From the NCBI GenBank assembly GCA_003524095.1, contig DOEE01000003.1, forward strand, positions 310,001 to 374,000: a DNA stretch of 64,000 nucleotides, in the 5' to 3' direction. Shown one piece after another: positions 25,782-35,413 of this stretch. The notes beneath the pieces were generated by a model, which saw only the letters and a list, made by a program, of their open reading frames with translations, ran no database searches and had not been told where the DNA came from. Within the stretch, counting starts at the first letter, position 1. Each line of letters starts with the position of its first letter. Source of the stretch: Clostridiales bacterium (GTDB taxonomy: Bacteria; Bacillota; Clostridia; Christensenellales; UBA1242). The position numbers and the translations under genes are program-made.

Positions 25782-26481
25782 AGTCTCTTTTGTTTCGAGA
25801 TAAAACCAGAACTAATCTTAGTAAGTTTAAAATTGATACAATCAATCCTGCAACATAAGTTAGTCCAGCCGCTCTTAAAACTTGTTTTGCATATCCAGTT
25901 TCTTCTTCTGTCAAAATTGTGCTATCTTTCAAAAGTTTAAGTGCTCTATTGCTAGCATTGTATTCTACTGGTAGGGTAATAAGGTTTACAAGAACAGACA
26001 ATGCAAATGCACCAACACCAACATACCAAAACCAAATACCTATGTTTGTATAAAAGAATATAGCACCCAAAATAACAAATACCCATAGCATATTGTTAAC
26101 TATATTACAAATAGGGATTATAAAATTTCTTATTTTGATAGGTAGATAATTTGATTTGTATTGTAATGCATGTCCCACTTCGTGACAAGCAACTCCCAAA
26201 GCGGAAATTGAAGAACTATCATATACACTTTCGCTTAGAGCGAGAATTTTTTTGCTGTGATGATAATAATCTGTCAGTTCGCCTTTAACTTTGATAATCT
26301 GAATGTCTTTTAGACCAGCAAAATCCAAGAACATTCTAGCAACTTCGCTTGCAGTCTTTCCACAACTACTAAGACATGTGCTGTATTTATGAAAAGTGTA
26401 AGACACCTTGCTTTGGGCATAAATGGCTAAAATTATTCCCGGAAGCAATATAATTCCTAAGATATAATATTCTAAATACAT
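25780..26481 (-). CDS. YugP-type membrane zinc metallopeptidase (copy A)
   Basis: This is a 233-residue membrane protein of the Zn_peptidase_2/YugP family. It has an N-terminal membrane helix (about 5-22), HEVGH at residues 100-104 as the zinc and catalytic site, then three hydrophobic segments with LPVEYNASNRALKLL, whose Glu is the likely third ligand. Substrates are not known for the family. It begins 2 nt after the stop of a second gene of exactly the same length and layout, so the two form a tandem-duplicate operon. Ribosome site AAGGA overlaps the end of that gene. Confidence 0.9.
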   Translation of the reverse strand: MYLEYYILGIILLPGIILAIYAQSKVSYTFHKYSTCLSSCGKTASEVARMFLDFAGLKDIQIIKVKGELTDYYHHSKKILALSESVYDSSSISALGVACHEVGHALQYKSNYLPIKIRNFIIPICNIVNNMLWVFVILGAIFFYTNIGIWFWYVGVGAFALSVLVNLITLPVEYNASNRALKLLKDSTILTEEETGYAKQVLRAAGLTYVAGLIVSILNLLRLVLVLSRNKRD

Positions 26482-26483
26482 AA

Positions 26484-27185
26484 TTATTTTTTCCTTTTTT
26501 TATTGAGTATAAACAAATCATCAAATAGTGCTACTATATAGGTTTGAGCGGCTATTCCAAGCAGTTTTTTGGCTTTTCGATATTCGTTAGGCGACACAAA
26601 TTCGTTTTCTTTGAGATATTTAAGCGCACGTCTACTTGCGTCGTATTCAAGTGGAATTAAAATAATAAGTCTCAAAACGTGAAGACCAAACAAACTACCT
26701 GAAATTATCATTAAAATCTGTCCCAAAGAATCATTTGGATATTTGAGTAAAAATAATAGTGTTCCGATTACAAGTAGTGGGATAATGAATTTGTTTGTAA
26801 ATTTTGTAATAGCGGTTATAATTTGGCTTAGTACATAAATAGGTGTTCGTTTTTTGTGCTGAACAGCATGACCTAATTCGTGAGAAACAATAGTTAGCGA
26901 ACTTAGGGAAGCAGTGTTGCAAACTTCATTGCTTAGAATTAATGTTTTGTATTTCGGACTGTAAGCATCACCAAGTTTAATATCCGTCAAAGCAAATTCC
27001 AAGTCGTCAAGTCCTAACTTCTGTTTGGATATAAATGCTAATTGTTTACCGGATAAATTGGCTTTGTTGCTAATTCTTAGATACTTTTCATAAGTCTTGA
27101 CAATTCGTTTTCGACTCGTAAAAACTATCAGCATTAAAAGCAAAATTATCCCAGCAATTATCGCTATTATTTGGTACTTGTCCAA
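26484..27185 (-). CDS. YugP-type membrane zinc metallopeptidase (copy B)
   Basis: A paralogue of the downstream gene: membrane helix (about 5-23), HELGH at residues 102-106, later hydrophobic segments and IPLEYDASRRALKYL matching the other copy's EYNASNRALKLL. The TTG at 27185 is chosen because AGGA lies 9 nt upstream and the product is then 233 residues, equal to its partner; a TTG at 27221 has no ribosome site. First gene of a two-gene unit with promoter TTGCAC/TATACT. The two copies are quite divergent, so the duplication is old or they came separately. Confidence 0.88.
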   Translation of the reverse strand: MDKYQIIAIIAGIILLLMLIVFTSRKRIVKTYEKYLRISNKANLSGKQLAFISKQKLGLDDLEFALTDIKLGDAYSPKYKTLILSNEVCNTASLSSLTIVSHELGHAVQHKKRTPIYVLSQIITAITKFTNKFIIPLLVIGTLLFLLKYPNDSLGQILMIISGSLFGLHVLRLIILIPLEYDASRRALKYLKENEFVSPNEYRKAKKLLGIAAQTYIVALFDDLFILNKKRKK

Positions 27186-27258
27186 TTTTACAAATCCTTT
27201 TAATTGGACGTCTTTGTCCAATAATTGTATGTTTATTTTTAACTATTATTACATTAAT

Positions 27259-27288
27259 AGTATACTACAAAAATATATGTTAGTGCAA
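27259..27288 (-). promoter_or_regulatory. Promoter of the metallopeptidase pair
   Basis: On the minus strand: TTGCAC (27288-27283), 18-nt spacer, TATACT (27264-27259). Confidence 0.65.
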
Positions 27289-27315
27289 ATATTAGACAAG
27301 TTTCTAATGATTTTT

Positions 27316-28269
27316 TTAAAATATTTCTTCAATTTCTTTAATTTTAAAGTTGTCAACAACAAAATTGTAATTTTTTATTACATCAGTGAGAACTGAGTAG
27401 TTTATTTTTTGTGAGTTGATTTCGTGCCTATTGATAAAAACTTCTTTAATGTTTCCAAAATAACTTTGAAATTTGGCAATAGGGGTGTTAAGTAAATTAC
27501 TACAAAGCATTGACTTGATTTTGTTTTCGTCGCCTACTTTTAAACATTCCAAAAAATCTTTTGGCATTAGATAAATACTGCTAGGATTTCCACAAATATT
27601 ATTTTCGTAAACATGATAATTTTCGCTATTGTGCGTGCCAAAATCTACTTTGCATACTACCGAGTGATGTGAAATATCTTTTAGATTTCTAAGTGATGTT
27701 ATGTTCTCGCTAGTCATTTCAATAGATTCGACAATTTCACTAAACAGTACACATATATCCTGAGTATTTAAGATTAATAAGTAGTATTTTCCGTCAGCAA
27801 TGTAGCCAGTAATTATGATTAAATCTTTTTTAAGTTCGCACTTGGCAGAAGATACAAGTGGAATACATTTATTAAAAACTATACTAGCACCACTGTAAAT
27901 TGTTACTTGACTTGTACTTCCACTAGTAACAGAGACATAATAATTTCCCAAATTTTTGTTGAGTATGGATTTTGAGTTGTTGTTTTGACAAATTAAAAAA
28001 GGAGACATAATTACATCGTAATGCGAGTTCGGAAAGGGAACTATTTGAACATTATCATTGTGGCAAAAAACACTTTTGTTTGTTTCTAATTCAAATGTAT
28101 ATGGCAAAGAATTAGAGTTTATAGGCTGAAACCCTACATAAACTTTGTTTGTCCTGCTCACAAAGTCTATTTCAAAATTATTTATATTGTCTATAATTCC
28201 AACATTTTTTCCATTAATTGAAACCGATGCTTCGCATGTGCTAATTAAGTGAATAAAATTTTCTTGCAT
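27316..28269 (-). CDS. Unknown 317-residue protein
   Basis: No family is recognised. AAGGA is 6 nt before the ATG. The sequence is beta-rich through most of its length, with PEGA-like short strands near the N-terminus (ASVSINGKNVGIIDNINNFEID, residues 14-35). The C-terminal 90 residues are more helical. There is no signal peptide or membrane helix. It lies upstream of the metallopeptidase pair on the same strand but is separated from it by a promoter. It is divergent from a 74-residue gene. Confidence 0.75.
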   Translation of the reverse strand: MQENFIHLISTCEASVSINGKNVGIIDNINNFEIDFVSRTNKVYVGFQPINSNSLPYTFELETNKSVFCHNDNVQIVPFPNSHYDVIMSPFLICQNNNSKSILNKNLGNYYVSVTSGSTSQVTIYSGASIVFNKCIPLVSSAKCELKKDLIIITGYIADGKYYLLILNTQDICVLFSEIVESIEMTSENITSLRNLKDISHHSVVCKVDFGTHNSENYHVYENNICGNPSSIYLMPKDFLECLKVGDENKIKSMLCSNLLNTPIAKFQSYFGNIKEVFINRHEINSQKINYSVLTDVIKNYNFVVDNFKIKEIEEIF

Positions 28270-28346
28270 AATTTTTCCTTTATATATTTTTTTAAAATTA
28301 TATGTAAAAGGGGTTAATTATATGATTAGTTGGAAATAATTAGACT

Positions 28347-28571
28347 ATGGATAATATAACATTTACAAAGAAATTTGGATACGTTTTTTATACTAACAAA
28401 CGTGTACTTAAGTTTAAATCAAAAAGTCCAATTGTATCTGACGAAGATATAATTAACTTGTTTTTGGGTTTGGTTAGACTAATCAAGAAAAATACAGAAA
28501 TTAGTTTAGAAGAAAAATACTTGGACAAAATAAGCAAACTTCAATTAGAAATAAAAAAATTATCAAGGTGA
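28347..28571 (+). CDS. Unknown 74-residue protein
   Basis: A small basic protein beginning MDNITFTKKFGYVFYTNKRV and ending in a Lys/Leu helix (residues 45-74). No family is recognised. The ribosome site is weak (GGAAA about 11 nt upstream), yet codon choice and amino-acid make-up look like the neighbours, and it lies in the gap before addB. The stop is TGA. No membrane segment or Cys motif. Moderately likely to be real. Confidence 0.5.
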   Translation: MDNITFTKKFGYVFYTNKRVLKFKSKSPIVSDEDIINLFLGLVRLIKKNTEISLEEKYLDKISKLQLEIKKLSR

Positions 28572-28736
28572 GATTTCTTGAAATTTGTGTCTATTTTTGC
28601 TACACTATAATTGATTAATTTAAAAATTAAATAATCTATTTGATTTAATTAAAAAACCAAACAATTAATTAAGTTTAATTTGTTGTAACCATGTTTTTTA
28701 TTAATCAAGATTAAAATTTGGTGTAGGAGAAAACAA

Positions 28737-31700
28737 GTGGATATACATATTTTGGCGGGCAAGTGTAGTGAGATTTGCAACGAAAAAATCTTTGAAATTA
28801 TCAAAAACAGAGACAAAAGCAAAAATCATATCATAATTGCTCCAGATAGAACACTTTTTAGTTTGGAACAGCGTCTCTTTGATGCGACGAAAGAGACTTG
28901 TTTTTTTGATGTCAATATTATGTCCATGTCAAGATTTTCAAAAAAATTTTTGATAAACACCAACAAAAATATTCTCACCAAACAATCGGGAGTCGCTCTA
29001 ACAAAAAAATTGCTAATTGAAAACAAGGATAAATTGCATACATTCAAAAAAGCCACCAATTTTATTGGTTTTGCAAGTGAACTCTTTGAAACTATTTGTT
29101 TGTTAAAAAGTTGCAATATATCTTGTGAAGATATGTATGTGACAGATTCAAATGATTATGCCAACCTAAAACAAAAAGATATTAAACTCATATATTCTGA
29201 ATATGAAAAATTTTTAAAAACGGAGTATACGGATAGTTTTAATATGCTTAGGCTTTTTGCAGATACACTAAACAAAGATAATCTCAAAAACACTTGCTTT
29301 TACTTTGTTGAATTTGATGATTTTACTTCAATTTATCTTCAAATAATCTCAAAAATAGCTAGATTTAGCGACCAAACATATATTACTTGCACTTATGGAA
29401 AAGACAGCAATAATTCAAACATCTATACAAACAAAGTTTACTTTGATTTGATTGATATATTTAAAATCGAAGGTCTTAATTTCAAAATTGATAAATTAAC
29501 AAAGACAAATGATTTGCTCGAAAATCTTTTGGCATATACTCCCCAAAAAGCCAAAGACAAAGATGAAAAAATAAACATTTTTGAATTTGATAATATTAGT
29601 GATGAAATCTCTTTTGTTGTAGCGGATATATATAGTAAGGTTAGAAATAGTGGCATCACTTTTGATAACTTTGCTTGTGTTTTGCCTAGTATGCTTACAT
29701 ACAAAGACGAGTTTGAAAGAGAACTAAAAAAGTATCAGATTCCCAGTTATTTTGACAAAAGTGAACTTATTATCAATCACGAACTAATAAGACTAATTCT
29801 TGATATTTGTAATCTATTTGATAATCAATTTGTAAGTAGCGATTATGTTCATATTATCAAAAATTCAATTTTGGGTTTTGATAGTCAAAGTGTTCTCAAA
29901 ATTGATTCTAAACTCAGATCACTGGGTCTTAAAGGTCAGGGGTGTTTGTTTATAGATGAAATTGATGATGAAGAAATTTCTGACTTTTCTAACAAGTTGA
30001 CAACATGGACGGAATTTTCAAAAACAAATAATTCAACCGAGTTTTATTTTGATAACATTATATGTGATATTCTTGATTATCTAAATCCAAAGTGTGAATT
30101 GTACAAAGAAAAACTTGATGCTCTCAGTCAAAGAATATTGGTTCAAGTTCAAAACAAATTAATTAATATTATTAATGATTACAAAATGGTTTTTGGCAGA
30201 GACATTCAGAGTTTTGATGAATTTTTGGAAACTTTCAAGTCGTATTTGGAAAGCACAAATATTAGCCTTCCGCCAATTACAAGCAACACTTTGTTTGTTG
30301 CCGACTTTGAATCAAGTTATCTAAGTACATATGACTATATTTATATCTTAGGTTGTAACGAAGGCAAACTTCCGTCTTTCAAAGTGGATAATGGACTTAT
30401 GACTGATGATGAAATTGCTTTGCTTCCAAATGCATCAAAAATCAATCCTACAATAGCACTTATTAACTCACGAAAATTATTCAAACTCTTTGATACTACG
30501 CAAAAGGCAAAAAAAGGCTTGTTTCTTAGTTTTTTAGATGCAAGTAGTGAAGGTGTGATGTATCCAAATATGCTTATTAAGAGTTTGCAAAATATTTTTG
30601 ACATAGACGTGGTTAACAAGTCAAATGACCTTCGTTTTGTTGATAAGTCGTATTACAATTTAGACTTAGATTCGGTTATATTTAATAATCAATCAAGAGA
30701 AGTCGTTTTGGATAATATTTTAGAAATGACCAAAAATTATAATATTTATTTTTCAAACGATAATTTTAGAAAAATATATAATTTGCTCATTCATTCCATA
30801 AATGATGACAAAATCTATAGTCTCATAGATAATAATTCCTTCAAAGGTTGTAATGTAAATATCAAAAACTCCAACATGTTTTTGAATAATTCAACAAGCG
30901 TAAGTCAGATTGAAACATATTATAGTTGTCCGTACAAGCACTTTGCTAGATATGGATTAAGACTTAAAAATTCTCAATCAAGCGAACTAAAACCACAAGA
31001 CATAGGTACAATAATACACGCTGTTTTGAAAAGTGTTGTAAGTAAGATTGTGGATAGTGATATTGAAGATTTGGACAAATTTGCACTGGATTGCTTGGAA
31101 AAGATTTTGCTTACAGATGATTACAAAAGATTCGCTTCCAACAAAAACAATACTTATGTAATCAAATCTCTCAAAAAAGAATTAATAAGAATTGTTCATG
31201 GTATTCAAAACGAAATAAATTCAAGTAATTTCTTGCCAAACAAAAAATATTTGGAGTATAGCTTTTTAAGTAAACTTAAGTATAACAATATAAGAATCAA
31301 AGGTGTAATAGATAGAGTAGATATTTGTGGAGACAACTTTATAATAATCGACTACAAAACCGGAGACTCAAGTTTTGACGACTATACAGATGTTTATAGT
31401 GGCAAAAAACTTCAACTACTTGTATATGCCAAGGCTTTTGCCGAAGAAAAACACTTGTCGCCAAGTGGAGTATTTTATTTGCCAATCAAAAACAATCTAA
31501 CTTATGATGGCGGAAATTATAAGTTTATAGGTGTAATGGATAGAAACGACTCAATAATATATAGCCTAGACAAAAATTTGACAACACCTTCTTACAAAAG
31601 CACAACCATCAATTTGTCCACATCGTCTAGCGGGGAATTTTACAAAAACAGTGCATTCTTAAATAGAATGTGTATTTCAAAAGAAGACCTAGATTATCTA

Positions 31701-31904
31701 CTTAATTATGCAATAACTCAAGTAAACAAAGCGGTGGATAATATTTTGAAGGGTGACATAACTCCATATCCACTCAAAACCAAATCCACGTGTGCTTGTG
31801 ATTATTGTGAATATATTGGACTTTGTAATTATCAAAAAGACAAAGATAGAGTAGTAGACAATGTTGCCACAATAGAAGAATTAAAACAAAAGGGGGATAA
31901 ATAA
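28737..31904 (+). CDS. addB: AddB-like helicase-nuclease subunit
   Basis: AddB works with AddA in double-strand break repair, resecting DNA ends and loading RecA. GTG start with AGGAGA 7 nt upstream. The C-terminal PD-(D/E)XK nuclease is clear (GVIDRVD, IIDYKTG, QLLVYAKAF), and the four Fe-S cysteines are at C731, C1021, C1024 and C1030. At 1055 residues it is somewhat short. The N-terminus reads ILAGKCSEICNEK where family members have a Walker A (GRAGSGKT), so nucleotide binding by AddB is probably lost. The stop overlaps the addA start by one base (TAATG), indicating coupled translation. Confidence 0.9.
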   Translation: MDIHILAGKCSEICNEKIFEIIKNRDKSKNHIIIAPDRTLFSLEQRLFDATKETCFFDVNIMSMSRFSKKFLINTNKNILTKQSGVALTKKLLIENKDKLHTFKKATNFIGFASELFETICLLKSCNISCEDMYVTDSNDYANLKQKDIKLIYSEYEKFLKTEYTDSFNMLRLFADTLNKDNLKNTCFYFVEFDDFTSIYLQIISKIARFSDQTYITCTYGKDSNNSNIYTNKVYFDLIDIFKIEGLNFKIDKLTKTNDLLENLLAYTPQKAKDKDEKINIFEFDNISDEISFVVADIYSKVRNSGITFDNFACVLPSMLTYKDEFERELKKYQIPSYFDKSELIINHELIRLILDICNLFDNQFVSSDYVHIIKNSILGFDSQSVLKIDSKLRSLGLKGQGCLFIDEIDDEEISDFSNKLTTWTEFSKTNNSTEFYFDNIICDILDYLNPKCELYKEKLDALSQRILVQVQNKLINIINDYKMVFGRDIQSFDEFLETFKSYLESTNISLPPITSNTLFVADFESSYLSTYDYIYILGCNEGKLPSFKVDNGLMTDDEIALLPNASKINPTIALINSRKLFKLFDTTQKAKKGLFLSFLDASSEGVMYPNMLIKSLQNIFDIDVVNKSNDLRFVDKSYYNLDLDSVIFNNQSREVVLDNILEMTKNYNIYFSNDNFRKIYNLLIHSINDDKIYSLIDNNSFKGCNVNIKNSNMFLNNSTSVSQIETYYSCPYKHFARYGLRLKNSQSSELKPQDIGTIIHAVLKSVVSKIVDSDIEDLDKFALDCLEKILLTDDYKRFASNKNNTYVIKSLKKELIRIVHGIQNEINSSNFLPNKKYLEYSFLSKLKYNNIRIKGVIDRVDICGDNFIIIDYKTGDSSFDDYTDVYSGKKLQLLVYAKAFAEEKHLSPSGVFYLPIKNNLTYDGGNYKFIGVMDRNDSIIYSLDKNLTTPSYKSTTINLSTSSSGEFYKNSAFLNRMCISKEDLDYLLNYAITQVNKAVDNILKGDITPYPLKTKSTCACDYCEYIGLCNYQKDKDRVVDNVATIEELKQKGDK

Positions 31905-34900
31905 TGGCATACACACCAAATGATGAACAAAAAGAGTTTATAAAATCTGAAAACTCAAACGTTTTGGTGTCTGCGTCTGCAGGCTCTGGCAAGACATCGA
32001 CAATGATTCAAAAACTAATGAACATTATCCTTGTCCAAAAAGTTTCGGTTAAAAATCTAATGGTTCTAACATTTACAGATGCGGCAGCGACCGAAATCAA
32101 ACAAAAGTTGTATAATGCCATTGTTGCCTCACTTTCAACCGCTCAGCCGGATAACAAAAAGTTTTTGAAAAATCAACTTGATATTATTGATTCGGCAGAA
32201 ATTGGAACTTTGCATTCGGTTTGTAAAAAACTCATAATCAAATATTTTTATGAAATTAATGAAAGTCCAGACTTCAAAATGCTTTCCGAAAAAGAATCTA
32301 AATATTTGATAGAAAGTGCAACAAAAAATGTTTTTGAAAAACATATTTCAAGTTCTGACGATGAATTTTTTGAGTTGTATGAAAGTTATAATACAAAAAG
32401 GAATGACTTGGGTCTAAAAAAGATTATTTATGCGATAATTAATTATCTTAGAAACAAAGCCGACCCGACAAATTGGATTGAAGAAAATATCCAAAAGTGT
32501 TTTCTTGAAGATTTGGACAATAACAAAGTACTTATGTATTTGTTGGATTATTGCAAAAAGCTACTCAAAAATGTTTTGTTCGGTCTAAACAAAACGATTG
32601 ATACTTGCAAGACACTTGAACTAATTAAGTATATGGATTTTTTGTTAAATCGAAAAAATGCTTGTGAAATGTTGATTGAATCAATTAATTTTTCACAATT
32701 TTTGAAAGTAATTAATAATCTTGATTCTTTAACTAAACCAAGAAAATCCAAGAATGCAGATGTAGTTGAATTGGATTTTGATGAACAGGTGAGTATAGTT
32801 AATCAAAACTACTTGGACACACTCAAGGATATCAAAAAGCACCTTATTAGTTTGGATAAAGATGAGATTCTAAGTAATATTGTGTCTAGTAGAAAAAACC
32901 TAGACAAATTGCTTGAACTCTCACAAGAAATTTTGGATAAATTCGCAAGAGATAAGAAAAAGAAAAACGTTCTTGACTTTAATGACCTTGAAGACAAGAT
33001 GCTTAAACTTCTTGAAAATCAAAATATTCAAGAAATTTTGAAATCTAATTATAAATTTATATTTTTTGATGAATATCAAGACATAAATGAAAAGCAAGAA
33101 AAGATTGTAAGTAAATTAGTCTCTAGTAATAATTACTATATGATAGGTGATGTTAAGCAAAGCATATATGCCTTTAGACAATCCAATCCAAAAATATTTG
33201 TAAACAAATTTTATAAGTTCCAAAACGACACCAAAGAAAACAAAGTTATTAATTTTAACCAGAACTATCGAAGCGATAAAAATATTTTGGAATTTAACAA
33301 CATAGTATTTGATAAACTCATAACCGAAAATACAATTGGAATTAATTATAGCAAGAACTCTCGATTTGTATCAAGTGGGAATGTTAGTGGCTGTAATGTG
33401 TCACTGAGTATTCTCGATTCAAAGATAAACGATGACGAGATGGCGGAAAGTAGCGAACTCGAAAAGAAAGAAGCCATACTTGTAGCAAACAAAATTGCAA
33501 TGCTCAAAACATGCAAAAAAACAGACGGGACATACTTTGATTACAAAGATATTGCAATAATTATTAGGTCTAGGGGAAGTTTTGTCAAAACTCTCTATGA
33601 CACTTTGTCTCAAATGCAAATACCTACTAGTACTGTAGTTTCGGTGGATTTTTATGGAAGTTATGAAATCAACTTATTAACTAGTATAATTAAAGTTGCA
33701 AGCAATTTTCATGACGATTTGGCTCTTTCGATAGTTCTTAAGAATTTGTTTGATTTAAATGATGATGAACTCAATAAAATAAGACAAAATTATTCAAAAG
33801 ACAACTTTTTTGATGCTGTTTTAAATTATAATTGTGAAGATGAAATTTTTGAAAAACTAAGTAAATTCTACGAATTTAGTAAGTTTAGTGGTCTATATTT
33901 GACATCGCACACAATTTGTGAATATTTACAAAAAGTACTAGATGATTTTGATATTATCATTAAACTCAAAAGTATGCCAAATGGAATTGAAAAAGTAAAT
34001 AATGTCAAAGAATTTTTGAGTCTATCAAATAGTGAAAGTTACAAATATAATGTCGACAAATTTTTGGACTTTTTGGACTTTGTCTCCAAGGACAACGAAC
34101 TTCAAAAGGTGGGGACAAATGGCAATGCAGTACAAATAATGACTATTCATTATAGCAAGGGACTAGAATTCCCAGCAGTTATTATGTGTGGACTTGGCAA
34201 AAGATTTAATATTAACAAAGACACAAACGACATAATTATAGGCGAAAACTTTGGCTTTGGACTTAAATCTATTAATCCAGAAACAAGAGTTTTGCAAGAT
34301 ACGTTAATTAGAAATGCGTGCAAATTAGATAACAAAAAATCCGAGATTGACGAAGAAATTAGACTTTTGTATGTTGCCATGACTAGAGCCAAGGAACATC
34401 TTGATTTGATAGGAACTTACAATCTAGATAACTTTGAGAAAAATATTCAAAAAGATATATATTTTTCAAAAAACTATTTTGATTTTGTGTTCAAAGCTGT
34501 TCCAAGTGTATATTATTCAAATTTTGAAAACCGAAAAGATTTTGTCCTTAACGAGAATTTGGATAGCATGGCGAGTATTCAATTTTTAAAAATGGAAGAT
34601 ATTTTGGATGATTTGTCTAGTAGTAATAATCAAATTGCAATAGGGGACGTAGACAACAATCTACTTGAAACATTTGTAAAGTCAACCGAAAACAAGCCAA
34701 ACACTCAGGTGTTTACAATCAAAAACACCGTTACAAATATTTTAAATGAAGAAAAAGACTACGAAAATCTTAACTATTGTCCAAAAAGTTTATCTCCAGA
34801 AGACAAACTCGAAAGCATTGATGCACTTGAACTGGGAACGGCTTATCATAGTATTATGCAAAATCTAAATTTTGACGAAACAAAGGAAAAAATTTTGGAT

Positions 34901-35317
34901 ATCGCAAATACATTGGTGAAACAAAATATTATATCAAAAAACATTTTTGAAAAGATTAATTTTGATGAGATTTGGGAAGCAAAAGAAAATTTATCAGATT
35001 TAATCTTGAGTGCTGACAAAATTTATAAAGAAAAGCAATTTTTAATGCAACAAAACTATAATAAAATTGTTAAAAATAGTGATAATAATACTAAGGTTAT
35101 AGTGCAAGGTGTTATTGATTTGGTTGTAGTCAAAAATGATGTGGGATACTTGATTGATTACAAAACAAACAAGACAAACAACGAAGAGTTCTTAAAGTCA
35201 AATTATGCTTTGCAATTAGATATTTACAAACAGGCATTTGAAAAAGCAACAAATATAGCCATCAAATCAAAATTTTTGTATTCTTTTCACATGGGAAAAC
35301 TCTTGGAAGTTATCTAA
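31904..35317 (+). CDS. addA: AddA helicase-nuclease subunit
   Basis: AddA is the UvrD-type helicase and nuclease of the AddAB end-resection complex. Motifs in order: Walker A ASAGSGKT (24-31), FTDAAATEIKQKL, DEYQD (motif II), GDVKQSIYAFRQ (III), NYRS (IV), TIHYSKGLEF (V) and LYVAMTRAKEHL (VI). A C-terminal nuclease follows, with GVIDLVV, LIDYKTNKT and ALQLDIYKQAF. At 1137 residues it is a little short of the usual 1200. All helicase motifs look intact, unlike the ATP motif of AddB. Confidence 0.96.
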   Translation: MAYTPNDEQKEFIKSENSNVLVSASAGSGKTSTMIQKLMNIILVQKVSVKNLMVLTFTDAAATEIKQKLYNAIVASLSTAQPDNKKFLKNQLDIIDSAEIGTLHSVCKKLIIKYFYEINESPDFKMLSEKESKYLIESATKNVFEKHISSSDDEFFELYESYNTKRNDLGLKKIIYAIINYLRNKADPTNWIEENIQKCFLEDLDNNKVLMYLLDYCKKLLKNVLFGLNKTIDTCKTLELIKYMDFLLNRKNACEMLIESINFSQFLKVINNLDSLTKPRKSKNADVVELDFDEQVSIVNQNYLDTLKDIKKHLISLDKDEILSNIVSSRKNLDKLLELSQEILDKFARDKKKKNVLDFNDLEDKMLKLLENQNIQEILKSNYKFIFFDEYQDINEKQEKIVSKLVSSNNYYMIGDVKQSIYAFRQSNPKIFVNKFYKFQNDTKENKVINFNQNYRSDKNILEFNNIVFDKLITENTIGINYSKNSRFVSSGNVSGCNVSLSILDSKINDDEMAESSELEKKEAILVANKIAMLKTCKKTDGTYFDYKDIAIIIRSRGSFVKTLYDTLSQMQIPTSTVVSVDFYGSYEINLLTSIIKVASNFHDDLALSIVLKNLFDLNDDELNKIRQNYSKDNFFDAVLNYNCEDEIFEKLSKFYEFSKFSGLYLTSHTICEYLQKVLDDFDIIIKLKSMPNGIEKVNNVKEFLSLSNSESYKYNVDKFLDFLDFVSKDNELQKVGTNGNAVQIMTIHYSKGLEFPAVIMCGLGKRFNINKDTNDIIIGENFGFGLKSINPETRVLQDTLIRNACKLDNKKSEIDEEIRLLYVAMTRAKEHLDLIGTYNLDNFEKNIQKDIYFSKNYFDFVFKAVPSVYYSNFENRKDFVLNENLDSMASIQFLKMEDILDDLSSSNNQIAIGDVDNNLLETFVKSTENKPNTQVFTIKNTVTNILNEEKDYENLNYCPKSLSPEDKLESIDALELGTAYHSIMQNLNFDETKEKILDIANTLVKQNIISKNIFEKINFDEIWEAKENLSDLILSADKIYKEKQFLMQQNYNKIVKNSDNNTKVIVQGVIDLVVVKNDVGYLIDYKTNKTNNEEFLKSNYALQLDIYKQAFEKATNIAIKSKFLYSFHMGKLLEVI

Positions 35318-35369
35318 AAGTTTTTGAAAATTATATCGAAAATTGTTAGTTAAATACATTTTTGTATGA

Positions 35370-35375
35370 TATAAT
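35370..35375 (+). promoter_or_regulatory. Extended -10 upstream of the coiled-coil membrane protein
   Basis: TGATATAAT, 39 nt before the ATG at 35414; the -35 (TTAGTT at 35346) is weak. Confidence 0.5.
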
Positions 35376-35413
35376 ACTAGATGTATATAGAAAAATGAAA
35401 TTAGGAGAAATTT

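Noticed and set aside
25438..28571. Alternative genetic code with TGA as Trp
   Set aside because: TGA ends the Cys-rich, 74-residue and SPFH genes at sensible places, and Trp is encoded by TGG throughout.
31902..31904. Possible frameshift joining addB and addA
   Set aside because: The one-base TAATG overlap is normal translational coupling; both proteins are complete.
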